DNA from: a virus
Direction: 5' to 3' (one strand)
DNA length: 59,924 bases
IMG/VR virus record: IMGVR_UViG_3300020442_000563
Location: 1 to 59,924 of that record
Under the pieces are notes generated by a model. The model saw only the letters and a program-made list of their open reading frames with translations. It had not been told where the DNA came from and searched no databases. Below are positions 6,268 through 15,534 of the stretch, in pieces. A program made the translations under genes and the position numbers. Numbering within the stretch: the stretch's first letter is position 1; every line of letters begins with the position of its first letter.

Positions 6268-7682
6268 CAGAAGCTTCCTGTATAATTACCAAATTCACCA
6301 AAGGGATTTCTTTCACCCCAATCTACAATATCGTCAGCACCAGTCTCAATTGCTTGGTTTTGATCAAACTCAGTGCTTGCGTTGTCAATAGTTGAGAATG
6401 TTCCTAATGTATATATGGCATTAGATTCAACGCCTCTGATCATATCACCATCAATAAAGTTGCCAGTGCGGTTCATAACTTCAAGGGTATATGTTACGCC
6501 ATTCCAATCAGCAACCTCAGCAATAGTAGCACTCATGAGATCATATAATGTTGCTTGTCCACCACTAGTAGTAGTTTCTGTCCAAGCATTTATAATATAT
6601 CTCACATTAGCACTGTCGTAATAGAAGAAACCAGGCGTTGTAGTTGCTGTAGTTCCATTATATTGATACACGTAACAAATTCTCTTATCTTCAAACTTCC
6701 AATAGAAGTATTTCTTTTGTGTTGTAGTTGCAAAAACAGGATCAAATCCACCAGTACCAGTTACTGTGATAACCTTATTAGAAGATGTCCATGTTCTGCC
6801 AGAACCTTGCTCAACAAATCCACCAATAACAACATGTTCGTCATTAACAAATTGTACTGGTTCTGCTGGAGCAGCAATAGTTATAGTTGGTGGATTCAAA
6901 TTAGTAGAATCATATCCAGTTCCACCATTCTCAATAGTGAGAGTGACAACACCACCGTCTAATATAGATGTTGTAATTACACCACCAGTACCATTGCCAG
7001 CATTTCCAATGGTCACAGATGGAGGAGAACTATATCCTGTTCCTGCAAGTGTTACTGTTGCCTGTGATATAGCACCAGAAGAATCTACTAATAATGTTCC
7101 TGTCGCTTGTGTTCTTGTAGTAGGAGTAAGATTTAACGTAGTAATATTACTAAACTCTCTTTCTACATCATCAATCTCATCAATACCAGTATCAAACTTA
7201 TCTGCACCCTGCTCATAGAGTTCAGCAGTTAGTTGATAAAAATATTGTTTTCCTAATTGGAAGAAAGGATTTTCTCTTTCAACATACTTGACTTCGTAAA
7301 GATCTTCTGTTAGTGGAAAGTAAATTAAATCTCCCTCATTAGGTCTACCATCCACAGCAAGATTTAACGCTGGATTAGCAGACTGTTCCCATCTTCTACG
7401 AGAAACAACAAAAGTTATTTCATCAGTTATTCTTAAACCAAACTTACTAACAAACTCAGCACCAGCTCCAAATCCTTCTACGTTCACTAAGAACATTTCA
7501 ATCATATAACTTTGATTGAATTCAGATTGTATAACTTCCCCTAGCGTTTTATCCTTTAGATGAACTCTAGGAATATAAAACACATCAGATCCAAACAACT
7601 TGATTTGTTCGTCAACCAAGTCTTGTACCAGATTTTGTTCGGTGGCAACACCACCGTGTTGAGGAAAGTATACTTTTTTCAT
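6267..7682 (-). CDS. 14: Neck protein (gp14-like) with a beta-repeat insertion
   Basis: The N-terminal half matches T4 gp14, a head-completion and neck protein. Shared elements include a VFYIPRVHLKDKTLGE segment, the conserved GDLIYFPLTEDLYEVKYV and FFQLGKQYFYQLTAELYEQG. The protein is 471 aa against 256 in T4. The extra length includes two GTGY-type units (GTGYSSPPSVTI and GTGYDSTNLNPPTITI) in roughly residues 185-280, then further beta-rich sequence. The C-terminal end returns to a gp14-like DWGERNPFGEFGNY. It overlaps gp13 by 4 bases. Confidence 0.92.
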   Translation of the reverse strand: MKKVYFPQHGGVATEQNLVQDLVDEQIKLFGSDVFYIPRVHLKDKTLGEVIQSEFNQSYMIEMFLVNVEGFGAGAEFVSKFGLRITDEITFVVSRRRWEQSANPALNLAVDGRPNEGDLIYFPLTEDLYEVKYVERENPFFQLGKQYFYQLTAELYEQGADKFDTGIDEIDDVEREFSNITTLNLTPTTRTQATGTLLVDSSGAISQATVTLAGTGYSSPPSVTIGNAGNGTGGVITTSILDGGVVTLTIENGGTGYDSTNLNPPTITIAAPAEPVQFVNDEHVVIGGFVEQGSGRTWTSSNKVITVTGTGGFDPVFATTTQKKYFYWKFEDKRICYVYQYNGTTATTTPGFFYYDSANVRYIINAWTETTTSGGQATLYDLMSATIAEVADWNGVTYTLEVMNRTGNFIDGDMIRGVESNAIYTLGTFSTIDNASTEFDQNQAIETGADDIVDWGERNPFGEFGNYTGSF

Positions 7683-8485
7683 CCGATCATGTCAAATGGT
7701 GGTAATTCGTATGTAGAGAATGACTTCTCTTCTATCTCTGCAATTTCTTTTTGAGCATCTTCAAAAATTTCTCTACCATTAATGGCAACTCCACCAGGAA
7801 GTTGGATGCCATTAAACTTAATTAGGTTCTGACCCCACTGTCTTTTAATAAGAGCAGTAGTATATTTCTTTAAAAAGATGTCACTATAGACTTGAGTATA
7901 TGTATCAGGATCTAATGCTCTATGACATTCAACAATAACATGTACATCTTCGTCTAACATATCTTTGCCGACATCAATGTAAAGTCTGTCCTGTCTCATA
8001 TTAAATCTAAATTGAACAAAAGCACCATTGTTCAACACCATATCCATAGTCTCCATCCAAGTCTTAACCATATAATAGTTAAGAAAATCAAGAGATCCTA
8101 CAGAATATAGATCGTTTAAGAAGATCTGATATTCAATACCAAATAAATTGTTTCTAACTGCATTACTGGCAAGACCAAATACTTTAGTAACACCAACTAC
8201 GTCCGCAGGTAACTCAAGGTATCTATCCCTAACTTCCCATTTAGTACCACTAGCTAGAGTGGTTGTTGTGTTTTGTGTTTCAAATTTTGTCTCATCAGCA
8301 GCAGTGAATAAATGCTTCATATAAGCAAGTTCAGTACCATCGTAATGTCTCATACGATAATACTGGAGTGCATCATCAATAGCGTCCTCTATCTGATCAT
8401 CATCTACATTGATCTCCAAGACAGGGAATCCCAACTTTCTTAAGCAATAATCCTTAAGTTGAGATCTACTGGCAGGTTCTGCCAT
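7679..8485 (-). CDS. 13: Neck protein (gp13-like)
   Basis: The 268-aa product matches the T4 gp13 neck subunit family. The helical N-terminus SRSQLKDYCLRKLGFPVLEI leads into acidic NVDDDQIEDAIDDALQYY and RMRHYDGTE. The middle and C-terminal parts, including RQWGQNLIKFNGIQLPGG and INGREIFEDAQKEIAEIEE, are typical of this family. gp13 and gp14 form the collar that closes the filled head and receives the tail. It begins a four-gene overlapping operon (13, 14, 15, 16). An AATAAATA late octamer lies about 28 bases before the start. Confidence 0.93.
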   Translation of the reverse strand: MAEPASRSQLKDYCLRKLGFPVLEINVDDDQIEDAIDDALQYYRMRHYDGTELAYMKHLFTAADETKFETQNTTTTLASGTKWEVRDRYLELPADVVGVTKVFGLASNAVRNNLFGIEYQIFLNDLYSVGSLDFLNYYMVKTWMETMDMVLNNGAFVQFRFNMRQDRLYIDVGKDMLDEDVHVIVECHRALDPDTYTQVYSDIFLKKYTTALIKRQWGQNLIKFNGIQLPGGVAINGREIFEDAQKEIAEIEEKSFSTYELPPFDMIG

Positions 8486-8512
8486 AACATATACCTACTA
8501 TTTTCCTAGAGG

Positions 8513-8520
8513 TATTTATT
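8513..8520 (-). promoter_or_regulatory. T4-type late promoter octamer ahead of gp13
   Basis: The minus strand reads AATAAATA at the end of the oxygenase gene, about 28 bases before the gp13 start. It would drive the neck and terminase operon (13-14-15-16) separately from the fibre genes. Confidence 0.5.
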
Positions 8521-9140
8521 CATTTAAAGAACGTTCCATAATCTATATGCACATTTGTTGCTATACAGATGCGATCTTCATTACCAAAATGAGGTGTTGT
8601 GGAGTGTGGTAACCAACCAGGAAATATCAAACCAAATCCTTCTACAGGACTATATCTCATAGGAGATGGCATCATATTCCTGTCAAATAGAGATGCAGGT
8701 CTTGGATCATGATATTCAAATACACCTTCATCTTGATACATCTTAGGAACTTTACAATAATAAACCGAAGATAAATCAGCGCCTGGATGCATGTGATACT
8801 TAGAACATGATCCAGAACCATAAATCATAGCCCATGAAGTCATTCTTGTATGTTCCCCTAAGACTGTATCACTAATACGAGGAACATACTCTAACACTAC
8901 TTCACTAATTTTTTTATGAAATTCTTTTATAAAAGGATTGTCTCTACGCAACAAATCATCTGGAGTATGGTATCCATTTACTCCAGACATAGATCTTTGT
9001 AATGATGGTTCGTTGTCTCTAATCTCATACAGAAACTTAACTAACCCTTCATTTAATTGTTTAGAATTTTCAATTTCAAATTTCCCCACTGGCGTAGGAA
9101 AAGCATTAGTTATCTCCATACAGTTCAATCTTTGTGGCAT
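8520..9140 (-). CDS. 2-oxoglutarate/Fe(II)-dependent oxygenase family protein
   Basis: The roughly 206-aa product has the FPTPVGKFE opening and double-stranded beta-helix motifs of phage-type 2OG-Fe(II) oxygenases. HMHPGADLSSVYY carries an H-x-D pair. LIFPGWLPHSTTPH carries the distal His, and RICIATNVHI the following Arg. Such enzymes hydroxylate a substrate using O2, 2-oxoglutarate and iron; the substrate here is unknown. The ATG at 9140 is used, with an alternative at 9119 (MEITNAF). No strong ribosome-binding site decides between them. The gene stands between a terminator and gp13. Cyanophages often carry several such genes, perhaps to modify virion proteins. Confidence 0.85.
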   Translation of the reverse strand: MPQRLNCMEITNAFPTPVGKFEIENSKQLNEGLVKFLYEIRDNEPSLQRSMSGVNGYHTPDDLLRRDNPFIKEFHKKISEVVLEYVPRISDTVLGEHTRMTSWAMIYGSGSCSKYHMHPGADLSSVYYCKVPKMYQDEGVFEYHDPRPASLFDRNMMPSPMRYSPVEGFGLIFPGWLPHSTTPHFGNEDRICIATNVHIDYGTFFK

Positions 9141-9170
9141 CAAACAATTAAATGATACCTATATTAGCAT

Positions 9171-9197
9171 AAAAAAAGAGGGGTAACAACCCCTCTT
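9171..9197 (-). terminator. Rho-independent terminator after the tail-assembly-chaperone-like gene
   Basis: The minus strand has an 8-bp GC-rich stem (AAGAGGGG with CCCCTCTT, 9190-9197 and 9176-9183) around a 6-base loop, then a run of seven Ts. It closes the transcription unit that ends at 9206. Confidence 0.85.
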
Positions 9198-9205
9198 GTT
9201 ATTTA

Positions 9206-9700
9206 TTAAGTGTTCCAAGAATCACCATTTGGATGCTCTGGCCACGTTACATCATAAGGATCTGGAGTATTTGCTGGTAAATCTCTTAATGCTTTACGAT
9301 ATGTTTTAATTGCAGCAGGCATTGTTACATCAGAGTTGCCATAATAATCTGTTAATGACAGAAGATAATCTCTTCTTGCTCTTAAATCAGTATATGCTCT
9401 GGCTTTAGCGGATGCTTCTTCTTCAGCAGACATAGTTCTGTCTACTGTTTTCCAAGCATTTGACCAATGACCAGTTTCTAATTCTACGTCTTCATCAGCA
9501 GCAAATTCTTTGTTGTATTTACCACTTAGAAAAGATTCGTCTGGCATTGGGGTGTTGTCATATTTGACATAACCAGCAGAAACAATAGCAGATAAATCGT
9601 CAAGATCTACACTTGGAAGAATTTCTTGTAAATTCTTTTTACTAATTAGTCCACCTGTGGGACTACTACCATCTAGTTTTTTATATGTTTGGCAAGACAT
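9206..9700 (-). CDS. Tail fibre assembly or chaperone-like protein
   Basis: The 164-aa product ends in a region like the phage tail assembly chaperone-type domain found next to tail fibres. Features are LRARRDYLLSLTDYYGNSD, AAIKTYRKALRDLP and a final PYDVTWPEHP. The N-terminal part (YKKLDGSSPTGGLISKKN) is unrelated to that domain. Such small proteins often help assemble or attach tail fibres and sit just after the fibre gene, as here after the glycine-rich protein. A terminator follows immediately. Confidence 0.7.
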   Translation of the reverse strand: MSCQTYKKLDGSSPTGGLISKKNLQEILPSVDLDDLSAIVSAGYVKYDNTPMPDESFLSGKYNKEFAADEDVELETGHWSNAWKTVDRTMSAEEEASAKARAYTDLRARRDYLLSLTDYYGNSDVTMPAAIKTYRKALRDLPANTPDPYDVTWPEHPNGDSWNT

Positions 9701-9715
9701 TTGTAAATCCTCTCT

Positions 9716-10912
9716 TTATACTTGTGCTGCGTTGTTAGGGAAGCTTCTATTAACACCCCAGATGATTCTTACAGCGCCACCCGCAGGTCCATTGCCAGAA
9801 CCGCTGGATTGACAACCACCATGACCGCCACCAGGGAAACCACCGTTTCCACCATTTTGACCTTGACCTGCTCCACCATTACCACCACCAGAACCGCCGT
9901 TACCGCCTGATCCATTGTTGCTGTTTTGTGCTTGACCTTGACCGCCAGTACCGTTGGAACCTATGCCATAGATACCTGTGCCGCCGCCACCGCCGCCACC
10001 CATTTCGGACTGACCGCCTTTGCCGCCGCCACCACCAGCGCCTCCACTACCACTAGAACCATTGGATGCACCAGTATTAGGAGCAGAAGCACCAGCACCA
10101 CCAGCACCACTGTATCCACCTGCGGCACCGCCGCCAGGACCACCGTGGTTACTGCTGTCTTGACCGCCAGAACCGCCAGATCCACCACCATCATAGTTGC
10201 CTCCAACGGTGCCACCAGATCCAGGATTACCGCCACTACTGCCATCACCATTTCCACCACCGCCGCCATTGGCGACAGCATAATCAACACCACCATAATT
10301 AAACTTGGATAGTCCACCAGCGTTACCATTGTTTCCACTATGGTTACCAGGTCCACCAACAGTCACTGTACCAGTAGAACCAGGTGTTACTGAGATACTA
10401 TTTTTCCATGCTAGGGCACCACCGCCACCAGCTTGTCCAGAGTTACCAATGCCGTTTTTTCCACCAGCACCAACACAAACAACGCATAACTGAGTTACGT
10501 TAGCAGGAACTGTAAATGTGTAAGTTCCAGCACTTGTGTACTCCTGGTTTCCTGGAGGAGCAGAAGCTCTGAATGGTGCAACCTCGTCCTGTTGAACTAA
10601 CCAACCCTTAGTACTATCTGCATAAACTAAAGTTACACCAGTACCAGAATCATTAAAAATTGGGTTAGTATCACCACCTGCCATCTTATGACCATTAAGG
10701 TTAATGGTTAGGTTGTTTGAACCCCATGTCCTAGCATAGTCATTAAGTTCAATGGTGTCGCCCAAACTAGCAGAGGCAGGCAAGGTTACTGTAATTGCAC
10801 CACCACTGGTGTTTACGGGATACCCCTTTCCTGCTTCCATGGTAAGAGCAGATGTAATAGGAGCTTGCCACTCAACAAACCCAGGTGGAAAAAAATCTTT
10901 TAAGTTTGACAT
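9716..10912 (-). CDS. Glycine-rich tail fibre tip or adhesin-like protein
   Basis: The 398-aa protein has two parts. Residues 1-110 form a beta module (TVTLPASASLGDTIEL, then WLVQQDEV) that resembles the C-terminal module of the 1523-aa neighbour. From about residue 135 (CVVCVGAGGKNGIG) to near the end, it is dominated by Gly-Gly-Gly, Gly-Ser and Gly-Asn runs. It closes with GGAVRIIWGVNRSFPNN. Glycine-rich tips are known in T-even adhesins (gp38 of the S16 type), where polyglycine helices bundle and present receptor-binding loops. A TATAAATA late octamer precedes it. Confidence 0.75.
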   Translation of the reverse strand: MSNLKDFFPPGFVEWQAPITSALTMEAGKGYPVNTSGGAITVTLPASASLGDTIELNDYARTWGSNNLTINLNGHKMAGGDTNPIFNDSGTGVTLVYADSTKGWLVQQDEVAPFRASAPPGNQEYTSAGTYTFTVPANVTQLCVVCVGAGGKNGIGNSGQAGGGGALAWKNSISVTPGSTGTVTVGGPGNHSGNNGNAGGLSKFNYGGVDYAVANGGGGGNGDGSSGGNPGSGGTVGGNYDGGGSGGSGGQDSSNHGGPGGGAAGGYSGAGGAGASAPNTGASNGSSGSGGAGGGGGKGGQSEMGGGGGGGTGIYGIGSNGTGGQGQAQNSNNGSGGNGGSGGGNGGAGQGQNGGNGGFPGGGHGGCQSSGSGNGPAGGAVRIIWGVNRSFPNNAAQV

Positions 10913-10940
10913 TGTTTACTATAATACCTCTGTATGAATT

Positions 10941-10948
10941 TATTTATA
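10941..10948 (-). promoter_or_regulatory. T4-type late promoter (perfect TATAAATA)
   Basis: A perfect TATAAATA octamer on the minus strand lies about 28 bases before the glycine-rich adhesin-like gene. It sits in the gap behind the 1523-aa gene, where a start site is expected. Confidence 0.65.
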
Positions 10949-10951
10949 AAT

Positions 10952-13900
10952 TTATGCTAGATTCAAGAACTTCCAACCGTAAGTGCTGCCAGTGTAAACA
11001 AGGGAGAACGCATTGTTGGCACCGTCTACGGTCATGTCTTGAGCAATGTTCATAATATCTTGACCATTTCTAGCAATCACAAGTGGGTTTGTACCAAATG
11101 TACCAGCTAGATCCATGAAGGAGACCTCATCACCAACATTTGGACTTGAAGGTAATGTAATTGTAAGTGCAGAACTAGTAGTATCTACAAACAATCTATC
11201 TCCAGCAGATGCGATGTAATTGGCAGACTTGGTTGCCCATGGGTTACCACCACCAATACCACTCCAAGCAGTTCCGTTGTAACCTTCAAAACTGTTGCTG
11301 CTAGTGTTGAATCTCAACATACCAGCGGCACCTGTAGGTCTTTGGTTCTCTAGACCAGCTGGAACCTTAAGACTGCCAGTACCACTACAAGTCACATTGC
11401 CAGCTACTGTAAGTGCAGTTAGTGTACCAACAGATGTTAGTGAAGATGATGTAACTCCAGTACCAAGTCCACCACCTGTTAGAACATCAACATTACCAAT
11501 TCTAAATGCTAGACCAGCACTAAGATTGACTTTTTGGTTGAAGTCAAAACTATCATTGGCATTTGACCAAGTAATTGTTTTATCACTAGAACCCTTAAAT
11601 GTCAAACCTGCGCCATCACAAGTTGCGTCTGTTGGACTAGCAACCTTGGCAAGTTCAATGTTCTTATCAGCTACACTCAAAGTAGTAGAATCAACAGTAG
11701 TGGTTGTACCACTAACTGTTAGATTACCACCAACAGTGAGGTTACCTGCAACACTAGAAAGGTTATCAACGTAAGTCTTAACTGCTTTCTGAGTTGGAAC
11801 TTTAGAATCAGTATTCTGTGATAGAGATCCATCTGTTGAGAACTCATCAATTGTAGCACCCAACTGAGCACCAATAGCACCTAGTCTCAATGTATCAAGA
11901 CCAGTTAGGTCAAAGGCATTAGCATTTAGTGTTGCCTTACCAGTAGACTGCTCAACCTTGAAGAAGTTACCAACTGCAAAGTTACCATCTTGGTCAGTAG
12001 ATACGTAGTAAACACGACCTGGACGTAGTTCGTCAATTTCATAAGAAGGTTCATTCTGTTGTTGTGGAAGACCAGGCCAGTTTGTTTGTGCTCTGTTTCC
12101 AGTACCAACTTCTAGGAAGTCGTGTGCAGTTAGACGCACCTGTGAATATTGATAACGAATCCTAAAGTCTTGACCATCACCAGCAGGGACTACCTTCTCA
12201 TCAGATAGAGTTGCAATAACAATACCTGTATTGTCAGTAGTGACAGCGGTAATCTTCATGAACTCGTTGTCAATCTTGATGTAGTCACCTGCACCAAAAC
12301 TAACGTTTGAAGTCTTGACTCTGGCATTGCCAGTAACACCCATGTCTTCAATTAGTTCATCTTGTGTAGCAGACTTAGTACCAAGAATGATAATATTATC
12401 ACCAGATGTATGTGCTGCTGCTGTTGTTCCTTCTTGAGCACGTTCAACAGAAACTGTATCTGCATCAACGAAGGAAGCAATCTTGAATAGTTCTGTTCCT
12501 ACAATTAGATAACCATTAACAACCATGTGGGTAACAGCGTTAACGTCCATGTTAATAGGACCTGCTGCACCAGCAGAAATATTATTCTGCAACGTTGCTG
12601 TATTTGTATTGGTATCAAAGTAAGCAATCTGTGAAGTACCATCATGAGCAGCTGCGGTAGAACCTAACTGTGCTCTGTTGACTGTAAGAGTACCTCTACC
12701 ATCAGGTGTAGTGTAACTAGATTTTTGAATAACGTAAGAACTAGGATCGTTATTACTACCATTATCTACAAATTCAATAGAACCGCCTGGTGCAGGAGCA
12801 GCATCTAGTCCTTCCAAGATCATGACGAATCCCTTGGAACCAGTTACAGCGTTGCTAGACTCCAGAGTAATAGTTGCACCAGATGTAGCACCCGTAATAA
12901 CTTCACCATCTTGGAATGTGCCCTTAACAGGTAAGTAGTAGATGCGGTTTGCTTGAGCAGTTTGATCACTTCTTAAGTCACCGATAGCACCTGATGTACC
13001 ACCAGTAATTCTTTCACCCGCTGCAATGAATGTACCACTCTTAGCAGCTTGTGGATTTGTGGTAAGCATCAAACCTTCATTCTTACCATTCTTGGTAACT
13101 TCATCAGCATTGAATCCTCTAGATAAGCAACCATACTTACCATAAGAAGAGTTACCAGATACAGCACGAATCTTACCACCACCAGTGGAGACGTAAGAGA
13201 TGTGAGCATAGTAAGTGAAGCAAGACACAACTTCCATTGCAGAAGTGCCCTTACAATAGAATCCTACACCGCCCTCTAAGACCTGTGTGAAGGAGTCAAA
13301 CACCATTGACTTAAAGGAGGGGGTAGCAGAGTTATCAAAGTGCTTGTGGGCGTTTCCATCGCAGTATACGGAGACACCTGCACCACCGATAGCAGAGCAG
13401 TTTTGAACGTAAGGTGATTTTGTAATAGGAGAGTCTGGATCTAACTTAACATAGACACCTTTGATAGTAGAATTATCAATATCTTTATCATCGCTACCAT
13501 TAGGAACAAATCCTGTCATACCACCCATCAAAAAGTCTTTGATGATGGTGTGTGTTGCCATGAAGAACATGGTTGACTCTGCATTACTAACAGTAGTTGC
13601 AGTAGCGATGTTAATATATGGTTCTGTTTTGGTAGCATGAGTCATGTTACCATTTGCAGAAGCAGTTGTGATAATTGCTGCTAAAGTTGTAGCAGCACTA
13701 CGAACTTGAGCACACTTTGGATTTCCAGTATCACTAGTTCCAGTAAATCCAACAGGAGTTAAGTTGTTACCTGTTGAAGGTGAAATTGTTTCTCCATTGA
13801 ATAACTTAAGAGCATTATCTCTAATGTTATTAATTAAGAATTGGTCTTGTGCTTGAACACTAGTAATTGGTGTACCGCCAACAAACGCTGTACCATAATC

Positions 13901-15523
13901 ATGAACTTTATTGTTGCTACCGTGCTTGATGTTGTAACCTAAAGCATCAATAAACGCCTCTAGACGAGCCTCAATGGCGGATTGTGTGCCAGTAACATTT
14001 GATCCATTTGCTACATTGTACGCATAGTATGCTTCTCTAGCAAGGAACGCTTTGTTATTGATAACTAAATCACGACCATCTGCATGTTTATTATCTACAA
14101 TATCAACATACTTGTCGGTAGTAGTCCATGACCCACCAGAAACAGTAAGGATAGAAATTGTAGTTCCGACTTTATCAAGAACCTTTGCAACCTTAGATCC
14201 TGTTGAATCTGTAATAGTTTCGCCAAGTCTGATGTGAGAAACATCTTGAGCGAGAGCAAGATCTTGCTCATTAGAATTGCCAGATTTGGCATTAACAATG
14301 GTGTTTCTAATGTTATCACCAACTAAAGTTACATAGTTTGGTAGGTGAATTGGTAGTGTTTCATTGTAAACACCAGATTTCACATAGATTGTAACTGGAT
14401 TTGATGCTGATGGAGAAGCATTAGCAGAAACATAATCGGTAGCATATCTAATAGAAGCAAATGCTCTACTGATTTGATCACCAGCGTTTGCATCACTACC
14501 TTCTTCTGAAACGTAGTAAACTGTACCTGTTACGTTATTCTTTTCCCATCTTGGTAGTAATGGAGAACCACCAACTGTTAGAACTTGTCCACTTGCAGCA
14601 GCTTGTTCAGCAGCAGTACCAGTTGAACCAGCAGGAAGTGCAATTCTGTTAATACCAGATGCAGATTGATAAAGTAGGTCACCCTGTGTGGTTAATACCT
14701 GAGCAGCAGATCCACCTTGAGCAATGTAATTCCAGTAATTTCCTGAAGGATCATTTGCTGGAGATTTTGCAACTCCTTCTACATCATCAGCAATACAAAC
14801 ATAAGTGTTGCTGTTTGCAGTAACACAATCACCTTTTTGATAGACATTAGAAGCTGCCCAGTTACCATTCCACTCAAAACCTTTTGCTAATACATTCCAG
14901 TATGTAGTGTCGTGAGGTTTGTTACCGATAGAATTTAATTTACATTCGTAACTATAACCACCAAATCTAACAAGATCACCTGGAGCATAGTTAGTGGAAG
15001 CACTGTATACACCTTGGTTTTTGAAACCTGTTGTTAGTACATCCCAATTAGTAGGATCAAGGTTGGGAGAATCGGTAGCACCGCTATGATCTTTCTTAGC
15101 AGTATAAGTGTAACCACCGTAGTTTACAATATCACCTTTTTGGTAGACAGTTCCAGCAACCCAAGTGCTTTCAAATTTAAGACCTTCAACATAAGTTTCA
15201 AAATTGGCAGCAGCAAAAGAAGCACCAGAAGTATGTGCTGCAATAACACGGTATTGATTGTTACCATACTTAACTACGTCGTTAAGTTTGTACCAAGTAG
15301 AGGCAGCCCAATCCCCCTTGCTAGTTAGTCCTTCTGTGTGAAGAGACCAGTTACCAATATCAGAGGAATAGAATAAATTCTCATTCGCAGCTGCGGTGTG
15401 GTTAGTTGTACAAACATAGGAGTTTGCACCGTACTTGACAATATCGTCAATGACGTAAGAAGTGCCAGCTGCCCATGCACCTTGCCACTTAAACTTCAGT
15501 CTGCCGAGTCTAAAATCTGCCAT
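10952..15523 (-). CDS. Large tail fibre-like structural protein with pectate-lyase-like region (1523 aa)
   Basis: Residues 1 to about 275 hold at least five W...GTxYxxGDIVxYGxxxYxC units like carbohydrate-binding modules of the CBM5/12 type. A linker follows, then VYYVSEEGSDANAG and IYVKSGVYNETLPIHLPNY, typical of right-handed beta-helix (pectate-lyase-like) phage spikes. Near the C-terminus come KVPTQKAVKTYVDNL and VGGNLTVSGTTTTV, shared with two other fibre proteins here. The final module (LTITLPSSPNVGDEV) is shared with the glycine-rich protein. It is probably a receptor-binding or polysaccharide-binding virion protein. Enzymatic activity is not shown. Confidence 0.85.
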   Translation of the reverse strand: MADFRLGRLKFKWQGAWAAGTSYVIDDIVKYGANSYVCTTNHTAAANENLFYSSDIGNWSLHTEGLTSKGDWAASTWYKLNDVVKYGNNQYRVIAAHTSGASFAAANFETYVEGLKFESTWVAGTVYQKGDIVNYGGYTYTAKKDHSGATDSPNLDPTNWDVLTTGFKNQGVYSASTNYAPGDLVRFGGYSYECKLNSIGNKPHDTTYWNVLAKGFEWNGNWAASNVYQKGDCVTANSNTYVCIADDVEGVAKSPANDPSGNYWNYIAQGGSAAQVLTTQGDLLYQSASGINRIALPAGSTGTAAEQAAASGQVLTVGGSPLLPRWEKNNVTGTVYYVSEEGSDANAGDQISRAFASIRYATDYVSANASPSASNPVTIYVKSGVYNETLPIHLPNYVTLVGDNIRNTIVNAKSGNSNEQDLALAQDVSHIRLGETITDSTGSKVAKVLDKVGTTISILTVSGGSWTTTDKYVDIVDNKHADGRDLVINNKAFLAREAYYAYNVANGSNVTGTQSAIEARLEAFIDALGYNIKHGSNNKVHDYGTAFVGGTPITSVQAQDQFLINNIRDNALKLFNGETISPSTGNNLTPVGFTGTSDTGNPKCAQVRSAATTLAAIITTASANGNMTHATKTEPYINIATATTVSNAESTMFFMATHTIIKDFLMGGMTGFVPNGSDDKDIDNSTIKGVYVKLDPDSPITKSPYVQNCSAIGGAGVSVYCDGNAHKHFDNSATPSFKSMVFDSFTQVLEGGVGFYCKGTSAMEVVSCFTYYAHISYVSTGGGKIRAVSGNSSYGKYGCLSRGFNADEVTKNGKNEGLMLTTNPQAAKSGTFIAAGERITGGTSGAIGDLRSDQTAQANRIYYLPVKGTFQDGEVITGATSGATITLESSNAVTGSKGFVMILEGLDAAPAPGGSIEFVDNGSNNDPSSYVIQKSSYTTPDGRGTLTVNRAQLGSTAAAHDGTSQIAYFDTNTNTATLQNNISAGAAGPINMDVNAVTHMVVNGYLIVGTELFKIASFVDADTVSVERAQEGTTAAAHTSGDNIIILGTKSATQDELIEDMGVTGNARVKTSNVSFGAGDYIKIDNEFMKITAVTTDNTGIVIATLSDEKVVPAGDGQDFRIRYQYSQVRLTAHDFLEVGTGNRAQTNWPGLPQQQNEPSYEIDELRPGRVYYVSTDQDGNFAVGNFFKVEQSTGKATLNANAFDLTGLDTLRLGAIGAQLGATIDEFSTDGSLSQNTDSKVPTQKAVKTYVDNLSSVAGNLTVGGNLTVSGTTTTVDSTTLSVADKNIELAKVASPTDATCDGAGLTFKGSSDKTITWSNANDSFDFNQKVNLSAGLAFRIGNVDVLTGGGLGTGVTSSSLTSVGTLTALTVAGNVTCSGTGSLKVPAGLENQRPTGAAGMLRFNTSSNSFEGYNGTAWSGIGGGNPWATKSANYIASAGDRLFVDTTSSALTITLPSSPNVGDEVSFMDLAGTFGTNPLVIARNGQDIMNIAQDMTVDGANNAFSLVYTGSTYGWKFLNLA

Positions 15524-15534
15524 TTGTAAAAATC

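Noticed and set aside
9926-10359. Open frames (Thr/Ala- and Val-rich) opposite or out of phase with the glycine-rich gene
   Set aside because: Gly codons repeated on one strand give long Thr/Ala or Val/Ala runs in other phases. The glycine-rich frame has a late promoter, a proper start and homology to its neighbours.
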